Positions 16,902-25,326 of a stretch of 39,485 nt of DNA are shown in pieces (the stretch's first letter is position 1; every line of letters begins with the position of its first letter). Under the pieces are notes generated by a model. That model ran no database searches, was not told the origin of the DNA, and saw only the letters and a list, made by a program, of their open reading frames with translations. The position numbers and the translations under genes were made by a program. Source of the stretch: Paludibacteraceae bacterium (lineage in GTDB: Bacteria; Bacteroidota; Bacteroidia; Bacteroidales; Paludibacteraceae); assembly GCA_017447875.1 (NCBI GenBank), contig JAFSMP010000010.1, positions 1-39,485 on the forward strand, given 5' to 3'.

Positions 16902-16943
16902 TGACTCGGGAGAGTCAAAATTGAAAATTGAAAATTGAAATTT
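16902..16943. repeat. Small hairpin and heptamer array GAAAATT (4 units) abutting a start codon
   Basis: TGACTC/GAGTCA (16902-16907, 16912-16917) forms a 6-bp stem with loop GGGA and no T run. The heptamers caaaatt, gaaaatt, gaaaatt, gaaattt (16916-16943) then run straight into the ATG at 16944. The unit matches the one that breaks the methyltransferase gene. Confidence 0.82.
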
Positions 16944-17933
16944 ATGTTTGGTAACAATTCCAACAATGAAGGAGAACGCAGACCCCGTCCGCGTTTCCAC
17001 AGAGAAAGTGAGCCGGTATCGGCTCGTCCCAGATTCCGTCGCGAGGACGGAGAGAGTAGACCTAGACCGTATGGAGATCGTCCGTTCAATGGTGAGCGTT
17101 CGTTCAATGGAGAGCGTCCGAATCGTCCTAACCGTCCGTTTGGTGGTAAACCCAAACGTAACAACAATCTCTATTCGCCCCACAAACAGCAGGTGTATAA
17201 AGAGCAACACGAGGACCCGACGAAACCAGTTCGTCTGAATAAGTTCCTCGCGAACGCCGGTATCTGTTCCCGTCGTGAGGCAGATGATTTTATCCAGGCA
17301 GGAGTGATTACCGTCAATGGGGTAACCGTCGATAACTTAGGCGTTAAAGTGCTGCCGACAGATGACATCCGTTTTCATGACCAGCCCGTTCGTCGGGAGC
17401 GTAAGGTGTATATCCTGCTCAACAAGCCCAAGAACACCGTTACCACTACCGATGACCCGCAAGAGCGTCACACGGTGATCGATATCGTGCGTAATGCTTG
17501 TCCGGAGCGTATCTATCCGGTAGGTCGTCTGGACCGTAATACGACCGGTGTGCTGCTGCTCACCAATGACGGTGACCTGGCAGCCAAACTGACCCATCCG
17601 AAATTCCACAAGAAGAAGATCTATGCCGTAACGCTTGATAAGGAGTTGGAGGAGATTGATGAAGCCGTACTGCGTAACGGTGTCATCCTGGATGACGAGC
17701 GTATTGTACCCGATGCTTTGGAGTTCCCGAAAGCGGACCGCAAACATATCGGTCTTGAGATTCATTCCGGTCAAAATCGCGTCGTACGTCGTATGTTCGA
17801 GAAAGTGGGCTATAAGGTAGTGAACCTCGACCGCGTGTCTTTTGCAGGCTTGACCAAGAAGAATGTAGGCCGCGGCAAATGGCGTTTCCTTACGCCTAAA
17901 GAGGTGGCATTTCTTCAGATGGGACAGTTCTGA
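16944..17933 (+). CDS. RluB/RsuA-type pseudouridine synthase with a basic N-terminal tail
   Basis: The 329-residue protein starts at ATG 16944, right after a heptamer array. Residues 1-90 form a disordered tail rich in Arg, Pro, Asn and Gly (RPRPRF, RPFNGERSFNGERPNRPN). An S4 RNA-binding domain follows (about 95-155; VRLNKFLANAGICSRREADD). The catalytic domain has ILLNKPKNTVTT and GRLDRNTTGVLLLTNDGDL, where the Asp of RLD is the nucleophile. Enzymes of this group convert specific uridines in 23S or 16S rRNA to pseudouridine. The Arg-rich tail is common in Bacteroidota homologues. Confidence 0.9.
   Translation: MFGNNSNNEGERRPRPRFHRESEPVSARPRFRREDGESRPRPYGDRPFNGERSFNGERPNRPNRPFGGKPKRNNNLYSPHKQQVYKEQHEDPTKPVRLNKFLANAGICSRREADDFIQAGVITVNGVTVDNLGVKVLPTDDIRFHDQPVRRERKVYILLNKPKNTVTTTDDPQERHTVIDIVRNACPERIYPVGRLDRNTTGVLLLTNDGDLAAKLTHPKFHKKKIYAVTLDKELEEIDEAVLRNGVILDDERIVPDALEFPKADRKHIGLEIHSGQNRVVRRMFEKVGYKVVNLDRVSFAGLTKKNVGRGKWRFLTPKEVAFLQMGQF
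17079..17114. repeat. 18-bp tandem repeat in the Arg-rich tail
   Basis: Two 18-bp units (17079-17096, 17097-17114), identical at 16 positions, encode the doubled FNGERS/P motif. The period is a multiple of three, as expected for a protein-level repeat. Confidence 0.7.
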
Positions 17934-17952
17934 AAACGGAAAACGGAAAAGT
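17932..17952. repeat. Heptamer array GAAAACG (3 units) bridging two genes
   Basis: The units gaaaacg, gaaaacg, gaaaagt begin inside the stop codon of the pseudouridine synthase gene and run into the GTG start of the MMPL gene. The gap is made almost wholly of the array. Confidence 0.82.
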
Positions 17953-20900
17953 GAGACGACTTTATCACTATATATTATTTGCGGTGACGGTAGCGATGGC
18001 TGTCGTTTGCGGCATCATGGCTTTCCATGTGAATGTCAATGCCGATATGACGAAGTACCTGCCGGATGACTCGCAGATGAAACGCGGCTTGGAGATCGTC
18101 ATGTCCGAGTTCGGTTCTTCGGCGCAGATGTCGGGAACGGATGTCCATGTGATGTTCGAAGGCTTACGCCCCAATGAGATACCGGGTATCCGGACATTGT
18201 TAGACGGTTATCCTGATGTCAAAGGGGTGTCCTACCGTTATTCGACGGATAGTACCCATACCGTCTTTGATCTGGATGTGCCGAAATCGGTGGATCAGAA
18301 AGCCTTAGGCAAGCAGATAAGCAACCGCTTCGGTGGTAACTGCGTGGTGGAGACCAGTCAGGACGGAGCCACACCACCGGTGTCTGTCATGATCTTCGCA
18401 GCCGTGCTGATCATGGTCGTGCTTTTCACTATGGCGCAGAGTTGGTTCGAACCGATGATCATCTTAGTGACGGCCTTGTTGGCGATCGTACTGAATATGG
18501 GAACGAACGCTTTACTGCCGTCTGTATCCATCACTACGAATTTTATCGGCTCCATACTCCAAGCCGTCCTCTCGCTGGACTACTGTATCGTGATGCTCAA
18601 CCGCTACCGTCAGGAGCAGGATGAGCATACGGATCGAGCTACCGCAGGTATAGCGGCGAATAATGCCATTAAGAAAGCTGCACCTTCTATCCTCTCGTCG
18701 GCGTTGACGACCGTTGTAGGACTGCTCATGCTTTGTTTTATGCGCCTCAAAATAGGTGCAGACATGGGTATCGTGCTTGCTAAAGGTGTCGTTTGTTCGC
18801 TCATATGTACCTTCACCGCCATGCCGGCACTGATGTTATTGTTCCGCAAGACCATTAACTTCACCGCCAAGAAAGCTTATGTGCCTTCTACGGACCGTCT
18901 GGCGCTCTTTATCTCGCGGCATAAACTGCCTATGGCCATAGGAGCCGTGATCCTTTTCTTCGGTTCCTGGTATTTCAGTCGGCAAACGACGATCTTCTTC
19001 TCCGCTGCGGCAGAGTCGAAGATAGAAGAGGTGTTCCCCTCTCCCAATCCGTTTGTGCTGGTCTATGACACGCAGGATGAAGACTCGGTCTATACGCTGG
19101 TGGACAGCCTCTTAGCGCAACCCGGTATTGAGTCCGTCATCTCGTATCCGACACTGATGTCACGACCCCTGACTCCGGCCCAGATGGCGAGTCATGTGCA
19201 TTCGTTACTCACCGATTTCAAGGATATGATGCCCGAGGGAACGACCGTTCCGCCCGAGGCACTCGATATGGTTAATGCGGAAATGGTGCAACTGCTCTAT
19301 TATATGCAGTCTAAACCGAAAGAGCAGCAGTTGGCTTTCCCCGACATAGCGCGGTTCTTGCATTCGCATGTGGCCTCTAACCCGTTATTCGCTTCCTATC
19401 TGGACGAAGATATGAAAAAGCAGATAGCGGATCTGCAGTCGATGTTAGACCTCCCGGCTCCGGAAGAGGAGCCGGCCAAAGAGTCTCAGCATACTCAGAT
19501 TACTCAGAGTACTCCGAATACTCCGATCATCCCTGAACCTCTTGAAGATACGGTCATCCTCAAACGGGAGACCATAGCGCCTCTGACTTTAGGTCCTTCT
19601 CCTCTGATGATCAAAGAGGACTCATTGGCGATACCGGAAATGGAGATAGACAAGATAGCTGTCGTGCCGTTTATCCAACGACTGAACGCGAATCGTACTT
19701 CCGCTATCTCTGTGGAGATGTCCAAACTGACCGACACCATGGCGATCCGTTTGCCGATGAGCGTCAAGGAGATGTCGCTGTTTATCGGTTCGACACCCGT
19801 GCAGACACAGTTGGTATATGGTTATGCACCGGGTAAGGCAAAGAAACTAAGTCCGCTGCAATATGTGCACCTGTTGGTGGATGACTTGTTCAAGCGTCCC
19901 GGTTTGGCAGGAATGGTGTCGGAGGAGCAACGTACCCAACTCGGTCAACGTGCTTACCTCATGGATCTGGCGAACCGTAACGCATCGCTTACTCCCCATG
20001 ACCTGAATATCCTCATTCGTGCATTCGGCGTTGATGAGTTTGCGGACGATGAACTGATGGCCTTCGCCTATCCGCCGAAGAAAGAGACACCGCAGCTGGC
20101 TGTTTCTCCTGCTCAGATGAATACGCAAGAGATCGTGCAGTCGATTACGGATATCCAACGGACACTCCATAGCACGGACACCGCTCGCGTGGCGGCCGTT
20201 GAGACACAGATACGCGAACAAGCCAAAGTTCCGGTGCGCAAAGGACCTTCACGCGAAGATTTACAGGCCGAGTTATTCACCGAACTCGTGTTCGGTGGTA
20301 AGACCTATACCGCATCCCAAATGGCCTCTAAGTTGGCCCGTCTGATGAAGTTGTCGAACGTCAAGGCAGCGCCGGTCACCACCGCGCAGATGTCCTTGCT
20401 CTACGATTATTACGGTTCGGTACATAGCCGCTTCGATACGGTTCACCTGGGCTTTGGTCCTCTGCTGAACTTCCTGTGCGACACGTTCGTTTATGACCCG
20501 CGTCTGGCAGATGTGTTGCCGGATTCGGTGCAAGCGCAAGCTACCGATGTCAAGGCGCAGATGCAGGCCGGATTGGGACAGTTACGCAAGCAGGACCACT
20601 CCTTACTCGTAGTCCTCTCGTCCTTACCCAAAGAGTCGGAACAGACCTATGCTTTCGTCGATACACTCACTGCATTGGCAGATGCCCGCATGCCCCATGA
20701 CCATTATTATGTGGGCGAGTCCGTGATGTACGCGGAGATGCGAGGCGGGTTCGATCATGAGATGAACGTAGTGACGCTGCTGACGATCCTTGCGATCTTC
20801 ATCATTGTCGCGATCACTTTCCGCTCGGTTATCGTGCCGACGATATTGGTGGTGACGGTGATGAGTGCGGTGTTTGTGAACGTCGTTGTGGCCGGCCTTG

Positions 20901-21271
20901 TTACGGGACAGATGCTCTATCTGGCCTATCTCATCGTGCAAGCCATCCTCATGGGTGCTACCATTGATTACGGTATCCTCTTCGCTAGTTATTATCGGGA
21001 GAACCGTAAGACGATGTTGCAGGTCGATGCCGTGTGTGCCGCCTATCGGGGTTCGATACGTACAATCCTGACCTCCGGCCTGATAACAGTCATAGGCCCC
21101 GGTGCTATGGCGCTGTTTATCGATGATCTGATGATCAGTAATATTGTCGGCTGTCTGGCGGTAGGAGCCTTTATGGCAATCGTGCTCACACTCACCGTCG
21201 TTCCGGCTGTCCTGGTAGCACTCGACAGATGGGTCGTTTATGGAAAGAATAATAGATATAATGGCGAATAA
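17951..21271 (+). CDS. MMPL/RND-family membrane exporter
   Basis: The 1106-residue protein starts at a GTG. The layout is typical of MMPL: one N-terminal membrane helix, a periplasmic domain (about 30-140), a five-helix bundle (about 145-305; the FIGSILQAVLSLDYCIVMLNRYR segment holds the conserved Asp-Tyr pair), another helix near 325, a very large periplasmic region (about 350-920) and a second bundle (about 930-1095; GATIDYGILFASYYREN). MMPL proteins move lipids or hydrophobic molecules using the proton gradient. The large periplasmic part contains the low-complexity TQITQSTPNTPIIPEP linker made by 9-bp repeats. The gene overlaps the next one. Confidence 0.88.
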   Translation: MRRLYHYILFAVTVAMAVVCGIMAFHVNVNADMTKYLPDDSQMKRGLEIVMSEFGSSAQMSGTDVHVMFEGLRPNEIPGIRTLLDGYPDVKGVSYRYSTDSTHTVFDLDVPKSVDQKALGKQISNRFGGNCVVETSQDGATPPVSVMIFAAVLIMVVLFTMAQSWFEPMIILVTALLAIVLNMGTNALLPSVSITTNFIGSILQAVLSLDYCIVMLNRYRQEQDEHTDRATAGIAANNAIKKAAPSILSSALTTVVGLLMLCFMRLKIGADMGIVLAKGVVCSLICTFTAMPALMLLFRKTINFTAKKAYVPSTDRLALFISRHKLPMAIGAVILFFGSWYFSRQTTIFFSAAAESKIEEVFPSPNPFVLVYDTQDEDSVYTLVDSLLAQPGIESVISYPTLMSRPLTPAQMASHVHSLLTDFKDMMPEGTTVPPEALDMVNAEMVQLLYYMQSKPKEQQLAFPDIARFLHSHVASNPLFASYLDEDMKKQIADLQSMLDLPAPEEEPAKESQHTQITQSTPNTPIIPEPLEDTVILKRETIAPLTLGPSPLMIKEDSLAIPEMEIDKIAVVPFIQRLNANRTSAISVEMSKLTDTMAIRLPMSVKEMSLFIGSTPVQTQLVYGYAPGKAKKLSPLQYVHLLVDDLFKRPGLAGMVSEEQRTQLGQRAYLMDLANRNASLTPHDLNILIRAFGVDEFADDELMAFAYPPKKETPQLAVSPAQMNTQEIVQSITDIQRTLHSTDTARVAAVETQIREQAKVPVRKGPSREDLQAELFTELVFGGKTYTASQMASKLARLMKLSNVKAAPVTTAQMSLLYDYYGSVHSRFDTVHLGFGPLLNFLCDTFVYDPRLADVLPDSVQAQATDVKAQMQAGLGQLRKQDHSLLVVLSSLPKESEQTYAFVDTLTALADARMPHDHYYVGESVMYAEMRGGFDHEMNVVTLLTILAIFIIVAITFRSVIVPTILVVTVMSAVFVNVVVAGLVTGQMLYLAYLIVQAILMGATIDYGILFASYYRENRKTMLQVDAVCAAYRGSIRTILTSGLITVIGPGAMALFIDDLMISNIVGCLAVGAFMAIVLTLTVVPAVLVALDRWVVYGKNNRYNGE
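19493..19528. repeat. 9-bp tandem array ACTCMGAWT (4 units) in the MMPL gene
   Basis: The units actcagatt, actcagagt, actccgaat, actccgatc are read as TQI TQS TPN TPI. The same unit recurs in the amidase gene and twice in the AddB-like gene, once in a different reading frame. Confidence 0.8.
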
Positions 21272-22115
21272 AGAAGAGAAATGGGATTTGACCATCACGC
21301 CGAAAGACAAATTGCTGGCGGTGGATTGGAAAGAGATATGGCGGTATCGCGATATGTTTGTGCTGTTTGTGGAGCGTAACTTCCGCACGGCGTACAAGCA
21401 GACGATCTTAGGTCCGCTATGGTTTATCATCACGCCGGTATTGTCCGTCATCGTTTATGTGACGGTCTTTGGCGGTATAGCGAACATCCCGACAGACGGT
21501 GTCCCGCCGATCTTGTTCTACCTGCTTGGTATATCCGTCTGGGGGTATTTCTCCAGCTGCTTGAGCGCCACCTCCAACTCGTTCGTGTCCAATGCGGATA
21601 TCTTCGGAAAGGTCTATTTTCCGCGAATCATTATGCCGTTAGTGGCCGTGACTACGAACCTCCTGTCCTTCGCGATCCAACTGGCGATATTCGCCGCATT
21701 CTATATCTGGTATGTGGCTACAGGAACGGAACTGGTCATTCATTGGCAGATCGTGCTTTTCCCCGTGCTTATCGTGCTGTTGGCATTTATGGCGGTAGGT
21801 TTCGGAATGATCTTCTCGTCTATGACGACCAAGTACCGTGACCTGCAGATCATGCTGGCGAAGATCATCTCGCTATGGGTCTATATCACGCCGGTCATCT
21901 ACCCGTTGAGTATGGTGACGAACGAGAAGTTACATCTGGCGATGAGTCTGAATCCGGTGACACCCGTCATGGAGGCGGTCAAGTACTCGCTGCTCGGACA
22001 AGGTCAGTTCAGTTGGCTTTGGCTCTGCTACAGCGCTGCATTCACCTTCGTACTCTTGATCTTCGGACTCATGTTGTTTAACAAAGTACAAAAATCCTTC
22101 ATGGATACCGTATAG
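21261..22115 (+). CDS. ABC-2 type polysaccharide-export permease (first of a pair)
   Basis: The 284-residue membrane protein has six expected helices and family motifs: ERNFRTAYKQTILGPLWFIITP, VFGGIANIPTDGVPPILFYLLG, NADIFGKVYFPRIIMPL and SSMTTKYRDL. This matches Wzm-type permeases that export polysaccharide or lipopolysaccharide O-chains with an ATPase (Wzt). I prefer ATG 21261, which gives MANKEEKWDL; ATG 21240 is also in frame and would add seven residues. It overlaps the MMPL stop and is followed after 1 bp by a paralogue. No ATPase gene is adjacent. Confidence 0.88.
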   Translation: MANKEEKWDLTITPKDKLLAVDWKEIWRYRDMFVLFVERNFRTAYKQTILGPLWFIITPVLSVIVYVTVFGGIANIPTDGVPPILFYLLGISVWGYFSSCLSATSNSFVSNADIFGKVYFPRIIMPLVAVTTNLLSFAIQLAIFAAFYIWYVATGTELVIHWQIVLFPVLIVLLAFMAVGFGMIFSSMTTKYRDLQIMLAKIISLWVYITPVIYPLSMVTNEKLHLAMSLNPVTPVMEAVKYSLLGQGQFSWLWLCYSAAFTFVLLIFGLMLFNKVQKSFMDTV

Positions 22116-22116
22116 T

Positions 22117-22974
22117 ATGGCAAAGACGCAAGAAAATTATTGGACGACAGAGATCTCACCGACCACGTTCTCGAAGGGCTTGGGTCTGCGTGAGTTATGG
22201 GCGAAGAAATACCTGATATGGCTCTTTGTCAAACGCGATATCACCGTGCAGTACAAGCAGACCATCTTCGGTATGGGATGGTACTTCATCTCGCCGCTCT
22301 TCACGATGTTCATGTATATCGTGGTCTTCGGCCGTATCGCCGGTATCCCGACGGATGATATCCCTCAACCTGTGTTTTACCTCAGCGGTATCTGTCTATG
22401 GGAGTATTTCTCCGAATGCCTCACTGCCGTCTCCGGTACGTTCCAGACCAATGCGAACCTGTTCGGAAAAGTCTATTTCCCGCGTTTGGTGTCGCCTGTT
22501 TCCGTGGTGGTCTCCAAGCAGTTCCGGTTCTCTTTGCAGTTAGCTACTTTCCTCTTTGTCTATCTGCTCTATGTGCTGCAAGGTGTTCATCTGTGCCCCA
22601 ACTGGTACTTGCTGCTCTTCCCGGTACTGATTCTGATGATTCAGTGTCTGGCCCTGGGACTCGGACTGATGATCTCGTCCATGACTACCAAGTATCGGGA
22701 TTTGACCAATTTCTTCGGTGTCTTTGTCTCCCTTTGGATGTACGCCACACCGATCGTATATCCGCTCAGTTATGTCACCAATCCTACGCTGCATAAGATC
22801 ATGCTCTTTAACCCCATGACGGCGGTCATCGAGACCTTCAAATACGGAGCGTACGGAGCCGGAGAATTCAGTTGGACTTCACTCGGATACAGCGCAGCTA
22901 TCATCTTCGTGCTGCTCATCACCGGTATAGCGATGTTCAACCGCAAACAGAAATATTTTATTGACACCATTTAA
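22117..22974 (+). CDS. ABC-2 type polysaccharide-export permease (second of a pair)
   Basis: The 285-residue protein is a clear paralogue of the preceding permease: KRDITVQYKQTIFGMGWYFISP, VFGRIAGIPTDDIPQPVFYLSG, NANLFGKVYFPRLVSPV and SSMTTKYRDL align without gaps. It starts 1 bp after the first permease stops, so the two are made together. They probably form a heterodimeric channel. The missing ATPase must be encoded elsewhere, or an existing Wzt is shared. The substrate is unknown, but the neighbours (amidase, MlaD, MMPL) all work in the cell envelope. Confidence 0.88.
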   Translation: MAKTQENYWTTEISPTTFSKGLGLRELWAKKYLIWLFVKRDITVQYKQTIFGMGWYFISPLFTMFMYIVVFGRIAGIPTDDIPQPVFYLSGICLWEYFSECLTAVSGTFQTNANLFGKVYFPRLVSPVSVVVSKQFRFSLQLATFLFVYLLYVLQGVHLCPNWYLLLFPVLILMIQCLALGLGLMISSMTTKYRDLTNFFGVFVSLWMYATPIVYPLSYVTNPTLHKIMLFNPMTAVIETFKYGAYGAGEFSWTSLGYSAAIIFVLLITGIAMFNRKQKYFIDTI

Positions 22975-22988
22975 TACATAAGATCCGT

Positions 22989-24050
22989 ATGCGAAAGTGT
23001 ATCTATATATTGCTGGTTCTGCTTTGGAGCCTACCGATGATGGCAGACAAGGCTTATACGGTCGTGCTTGATCCCGGACACGGCGGTAAAGACCCGGGCG
23101 CGGTGGGGAAGTTCTCCAAAGAGAAGGACCTCAACCTCAAGTTAGCCTTGCAGGTGGGACAGTTGATCACTAAGCAGTATCCGGATGTGAATGTCGTCTA
23201 TACCCGTTCCACGGATGTCTTCATCCCTTTGCAGACCCGGGCGGATATCGCGAATAAGAACAATGCGGATCTGTTCATTTCTATCCATACCAATTCGGCT
23301 GAAGCCAAGTCACCGTGCGGTGTGGAGACCTTCATCCTCGGTACGGACCGTATGGAGGCGAACCTGGACGTGGCGATGCGTGAGAACGCCGTGATGAAGT
23401 TAGAGTCGGATTATAAAACTACCTACCAGGGCTTTGACCCCAACTCTATCGACTCCTATATCATGTTCGAGTTGATGCAGAATAGTTATATGGATCAGTC
23501 TCTGCGTTTTGCCGAGCAAGTACAGCAACGCTTCGTGGGACATCTCAACCGAGGAGACCGAGGCGTGCGACAAGCGGCATTCTGGGTCTTGCTCAAAACG
23601 GCTTGCCCTTCTATCCTTTTTGAGATGGGATTTATCTCCAATCCGGAAGAAGAGAAATTCCTTAATAAGGAGACCTCTATGGCACAGATGGCGAACGCAC
23701 TCGTCAATGCTTTTGCCGCATACACCCATCGGGAGTCGGTAAAGAAAGAGACCCTGTCCGTTGAACCGGCAACGCAGACTCCGGATACGCTGAGTACTCC
23801 GAGTACTCCGGTTGTTCCGAATACGCCATCTGCTCCGGTCACCCTCTTCGCCATCCAACTATGTGCATCGAAAGCACCGCTCGCTCCCAATGACCCGAAA
23901 CTCAAAGGCGAACCCTGCGAGTGTATCCAGGTCAACGGATGGTATAAATATTACACCGCAGCCAATCCGGACCGTGCGAAAGTGATGGAGGCACGCAAAC
24001 GCCTCTTACCGCTCTTCCCGGACTGCTGGGTTATCAAAATTGAAAAATAA
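22989..24050 (+). CDS. N-acetylmuramoyl-L-alanine amidase (Amidase_3) with SPOR-like C-terminus
   Basis: The 353-residue protein has a signal peptide (about 1-19). The Amidase_3 domain (about 23-240) shows the zinc ligands: His in LDPGHGGKDPGA, Glu in AMRENAVM, His in SIHTNS and the catalytic Glu in LFEMGFISNPEEE. It cuts the bond between MurNAc and the stem peptide, usually at division. A Pro/Thr linker (PDTLSTPSTPVVPNTPSAPV) made by 9-bp repeats leads to a C-terminal SPOR-like domain (about 283-353), which would bind denuded septal glycan. The order amidase then MlaD is common in Bacteroidota. Confidence 0.92.
   Translation: MRKCIYILLVLLWSLPMMADKAYTVVLDPGHGGKDPGAVGKFSKEKDLNLKLALQVGQLITKQYPDVNVVYTRSTDVFIPLQTRADIANKNNADLFISIHTNSAEAKSPCGVETFILGTDRMEANLDVAMRENAVMKLESDYKTTYQGFDPNSIDSYIMFELMQNSYMDQSLRFAEQVQQRFVGHLNRGDRGVRQAAFWVLLKTACPSILFEMGFISNPEEEKFLNKETSMAQMANALVNAFAAYTHRESVKKETLSVEPATQTPDTLSTPSTPVVPNTPSAPVTLFAIQLCASKAPLAPNDPKLKGEPCECIQVNGWYKYYTAANPDRAKVMEARKRLLPLFPDCWVIKIEK
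23778..23822. repeat. 9-bp tandem array ACTCCGAGT (5 units) in the amidase gene
   Basis: The units actccggat, acgctgagt, actccgagt, actccggtt, gttccgaat encode the Thr/Pro linker between the amidase and SPOR-like domains. Confidence 0.78.
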
Positions 24051-24055
24051 AAGTT

Positions 24056-24967
24056 ATGAAACACGCACGTGAGATAAAAGTAGGAGTATTGGCAGCTGTA
24101 TGTCTGTTCTTGCTCATTTTCGGATTTAACTTCCTCAAGGGTGTTAATATCTTCTCGCCAACCAACAGTTATCATGCTGTCTATGCCCACTTGCATGGAC
24201 TCGAAGAACAAGCAGCCGTCTATATCCGTGGACATAAGGTGGGGCAGGTTGATGCCATCCGGTATGACTTCAAGCAAGATAGCGCTTTCACCGTCGATAT
24301 ATCCATCTTCAAGGATATCGTTCTGCCGCAAGGCACGGTGCTCGCCCTCATCTCCGACGGACTCTTGGGTGGTATGGCGCTCGAACTGCAGTTCCCCGAC
24401 CAATCACCCATCTCTAATAACCAATTACCCATAGAGAGAGGCACCTTCCTCACTACCACCTATGTACCCGGACTCGTGGAGAGCGTACAAACGAATGTGC
24501 TGGCGCATATCGATCAAGCCCTGTTGGATGTTGATGCACTGGTTGCGGAACTCAAGACCCAGGTAGAAGGCGAGCATCTGAAAAACACCCTCGAGAACGT
24601 AGACCGTATCTCCTCTGACCTCACCGGTGTCTCTGCAGATCTCAAGCAACTGATGAAGACACAAGTACCGTCCATCGTGCATAATGCCGATACTGCAGTG
24701 GCTAACTTCAATATAATTGTGGCGGATCTCAAGGAAGCGAACCTCAAACAAACCTTCGCACGGGTCGATACAGCCGTTGGTGGATTAAACAATATCATCA
24801 CGGACGTACGGGATGAGAAAGGTACATTGGGACAGTTGATATACAATAAATCCCTCTACAACCATATCGATGCGACCGTCATCTCCGCCGACTCTCTGCT
24901 CACCGATCTGAAGGCTCACCCCAAACGGTACGTACAATTCTCTTTGTTTGGTAAAAAAGATAAATAA
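24056..24967 (+). CDS. MlaD family (MCE domain) lipid-transport protein
   Basis: The 303-residue protein has one N-terminal membrane helix (about 10-28), then an MCE domain (about 36-115; VYIRGHKVGQVDAIRY, LISDGLLGGMALEL). The long C-terminal part (about 150-300) is helical and likely coiled coil, ending VQFSLFGKKDK. MCE proteins form rings that shuttle phospholipids between the membranes. It lies 5 bp after the amidase gene, and a strong terminator follows. The matching MlaE/MlaF genes are not here. A heptamer-derived loop (DQSPISNNQLPIERG) sits at the edge of the MCE domain. Confidence 0.9.
   Translation: MKHAREIKVGVLAAVCLFLLIFGFNFLKGVNIFSPTNSYHAVYAHLHGLEEQAAVYIRGHKVGQVDAIRYDFKQDSAFTVDISIFKDIVLPQGTVLALISDGLLGGMALELQFPDQSPISNNQLPIERGTFLTTTYVPGLVESVQTNVLAHIDQALLDVDALVAELKTQVEGEHLKNTLENVDRISSDLTGVSADLKQLMKTQVPSIVHNADTAVANFNIIVADLKEANLKQTFARVDTAVGGLNNIITDVRDEKGTLGQLIYNKSLYNHIDATVISADSLLTDLKAHPKRYVQFSLFGKKDK
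24400..24434. repeat. Degenerate heptamer array CCAATYA/CCCATNN (5 units) in mlaD-like gene
   Basis: The units ccaatca, cccatct, ctaataa, ccaatta, cccatag have an overall 21-bp period (3 x 7), which keeps the reading frame. Confidence 0.55.
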
Positions 24968-25037
24968 TTTGTTCCACAAGAAGGTAAATAAGATATTTAT
25001 TTCTTTGTATATTTTCTAAACAAGGATAATTTTCAAC

Positions 25038-25080
25038 AACTCGTAACACTGCGAAAAACTGCATGTTACGAGTTTTTTTT
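25038..25080 (+). terminator. Strong intrinsic terminator after the mlaD-like gene
   Basis: The 11-bp arms AACTCGTAACA (25038-25048) and TGTTACGAGTT (25064-25074) are perfectly complementary, with a further TGC/GCA pairing inside and a run of T residues to 25080. Confidence 0.9.
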
Positions 25081-25241
25081 ACAAAAAAAAATCACCAAGT
25101 CTTGCAGATTTCAAATCTCCTATAAATCAACAAGTTAAGTGTTGATAACTTGCTTAAGTCATTGATAATGTGTAGCTTGCTTATAATATACTTAAAATAC
25201 GGCAGTTACAACCGGGTTCGAAAATCGGCATTGAACCAAAA

Positions 25242-25273
25242 TTTGGTCATGTCAAAAAAAAGCAGTACCTTTG
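25242..25273 (+). promoter_or_regulatory. dnaA promoter
   Basis: TTTG (25242-25245), 20 bp, TACCTTTG (25266-25273). The spacer ends with AAAAAAAAGCAG, as in the murF-alr and DUF177 promoters. Confidence 0.85.
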
Positions 25274-25293
25274 CACTCGTTTTCGACTAAACG

Positions 25294-25321
25294 GAAAACA
25301 GAAAATTGAGAACTGAAAACT
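25294..25321. repeat. Heptamer array GAAAANN (4 units) before the dnaA start
   Basis: The units gaaaaca, gaaaatt, gagaact, gaaaact end 5 bp before the dnaA ATG, in the leader where ribosomes load. Confidence 0.72.
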
Positions 25322-25326
25322 AAAAA

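Larger units (their letters stand above)
24968..25326. other. AT-rich gap before dnaA; candidate replication origin
   Basis: This 359-bp gap holds a terminator (25038-25080), the dnaA promoter and several DnaA-box-like sites. TGTTGATAA (25140-25148) is the complement of TTATCAACA. TTTTCAACA lies at 25030-25038, AAATCAACA at 25124-25132 and the weaker TGTTCCACA at 24970-24978. CAAGTTA/TAACTTG makes a 7-bp hairpin around one box. Very AT-rich stretches lie at 24985-25020 and 25175-25200. dnaA follows. The boxes are imperfect and few, so this is only a candidate. I see no gene or structured RNA in it. Confidence 0.35.

Noticed and set aside
16902-16917. Hairpin TGACTC-GGGA-GAGTCA as a terminator after rpmF
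   Set aside because: The stem is only 6 bp and no T run follows; downstream is an A-rich heptamer array.
20624-21451. A 275-aa minus-strand frame over the MMPL and permease junction
   Set aside because: His/Arg/Asp-rich shadow translation spanning two real genes on the other strand.
25213-25240. tRNA-like GGTTCGAAAAT segment in the gap before dnaA
   Set aside because: Only a partial T-stem pairs and no acceptor, D or anticodon arm can be found around it.
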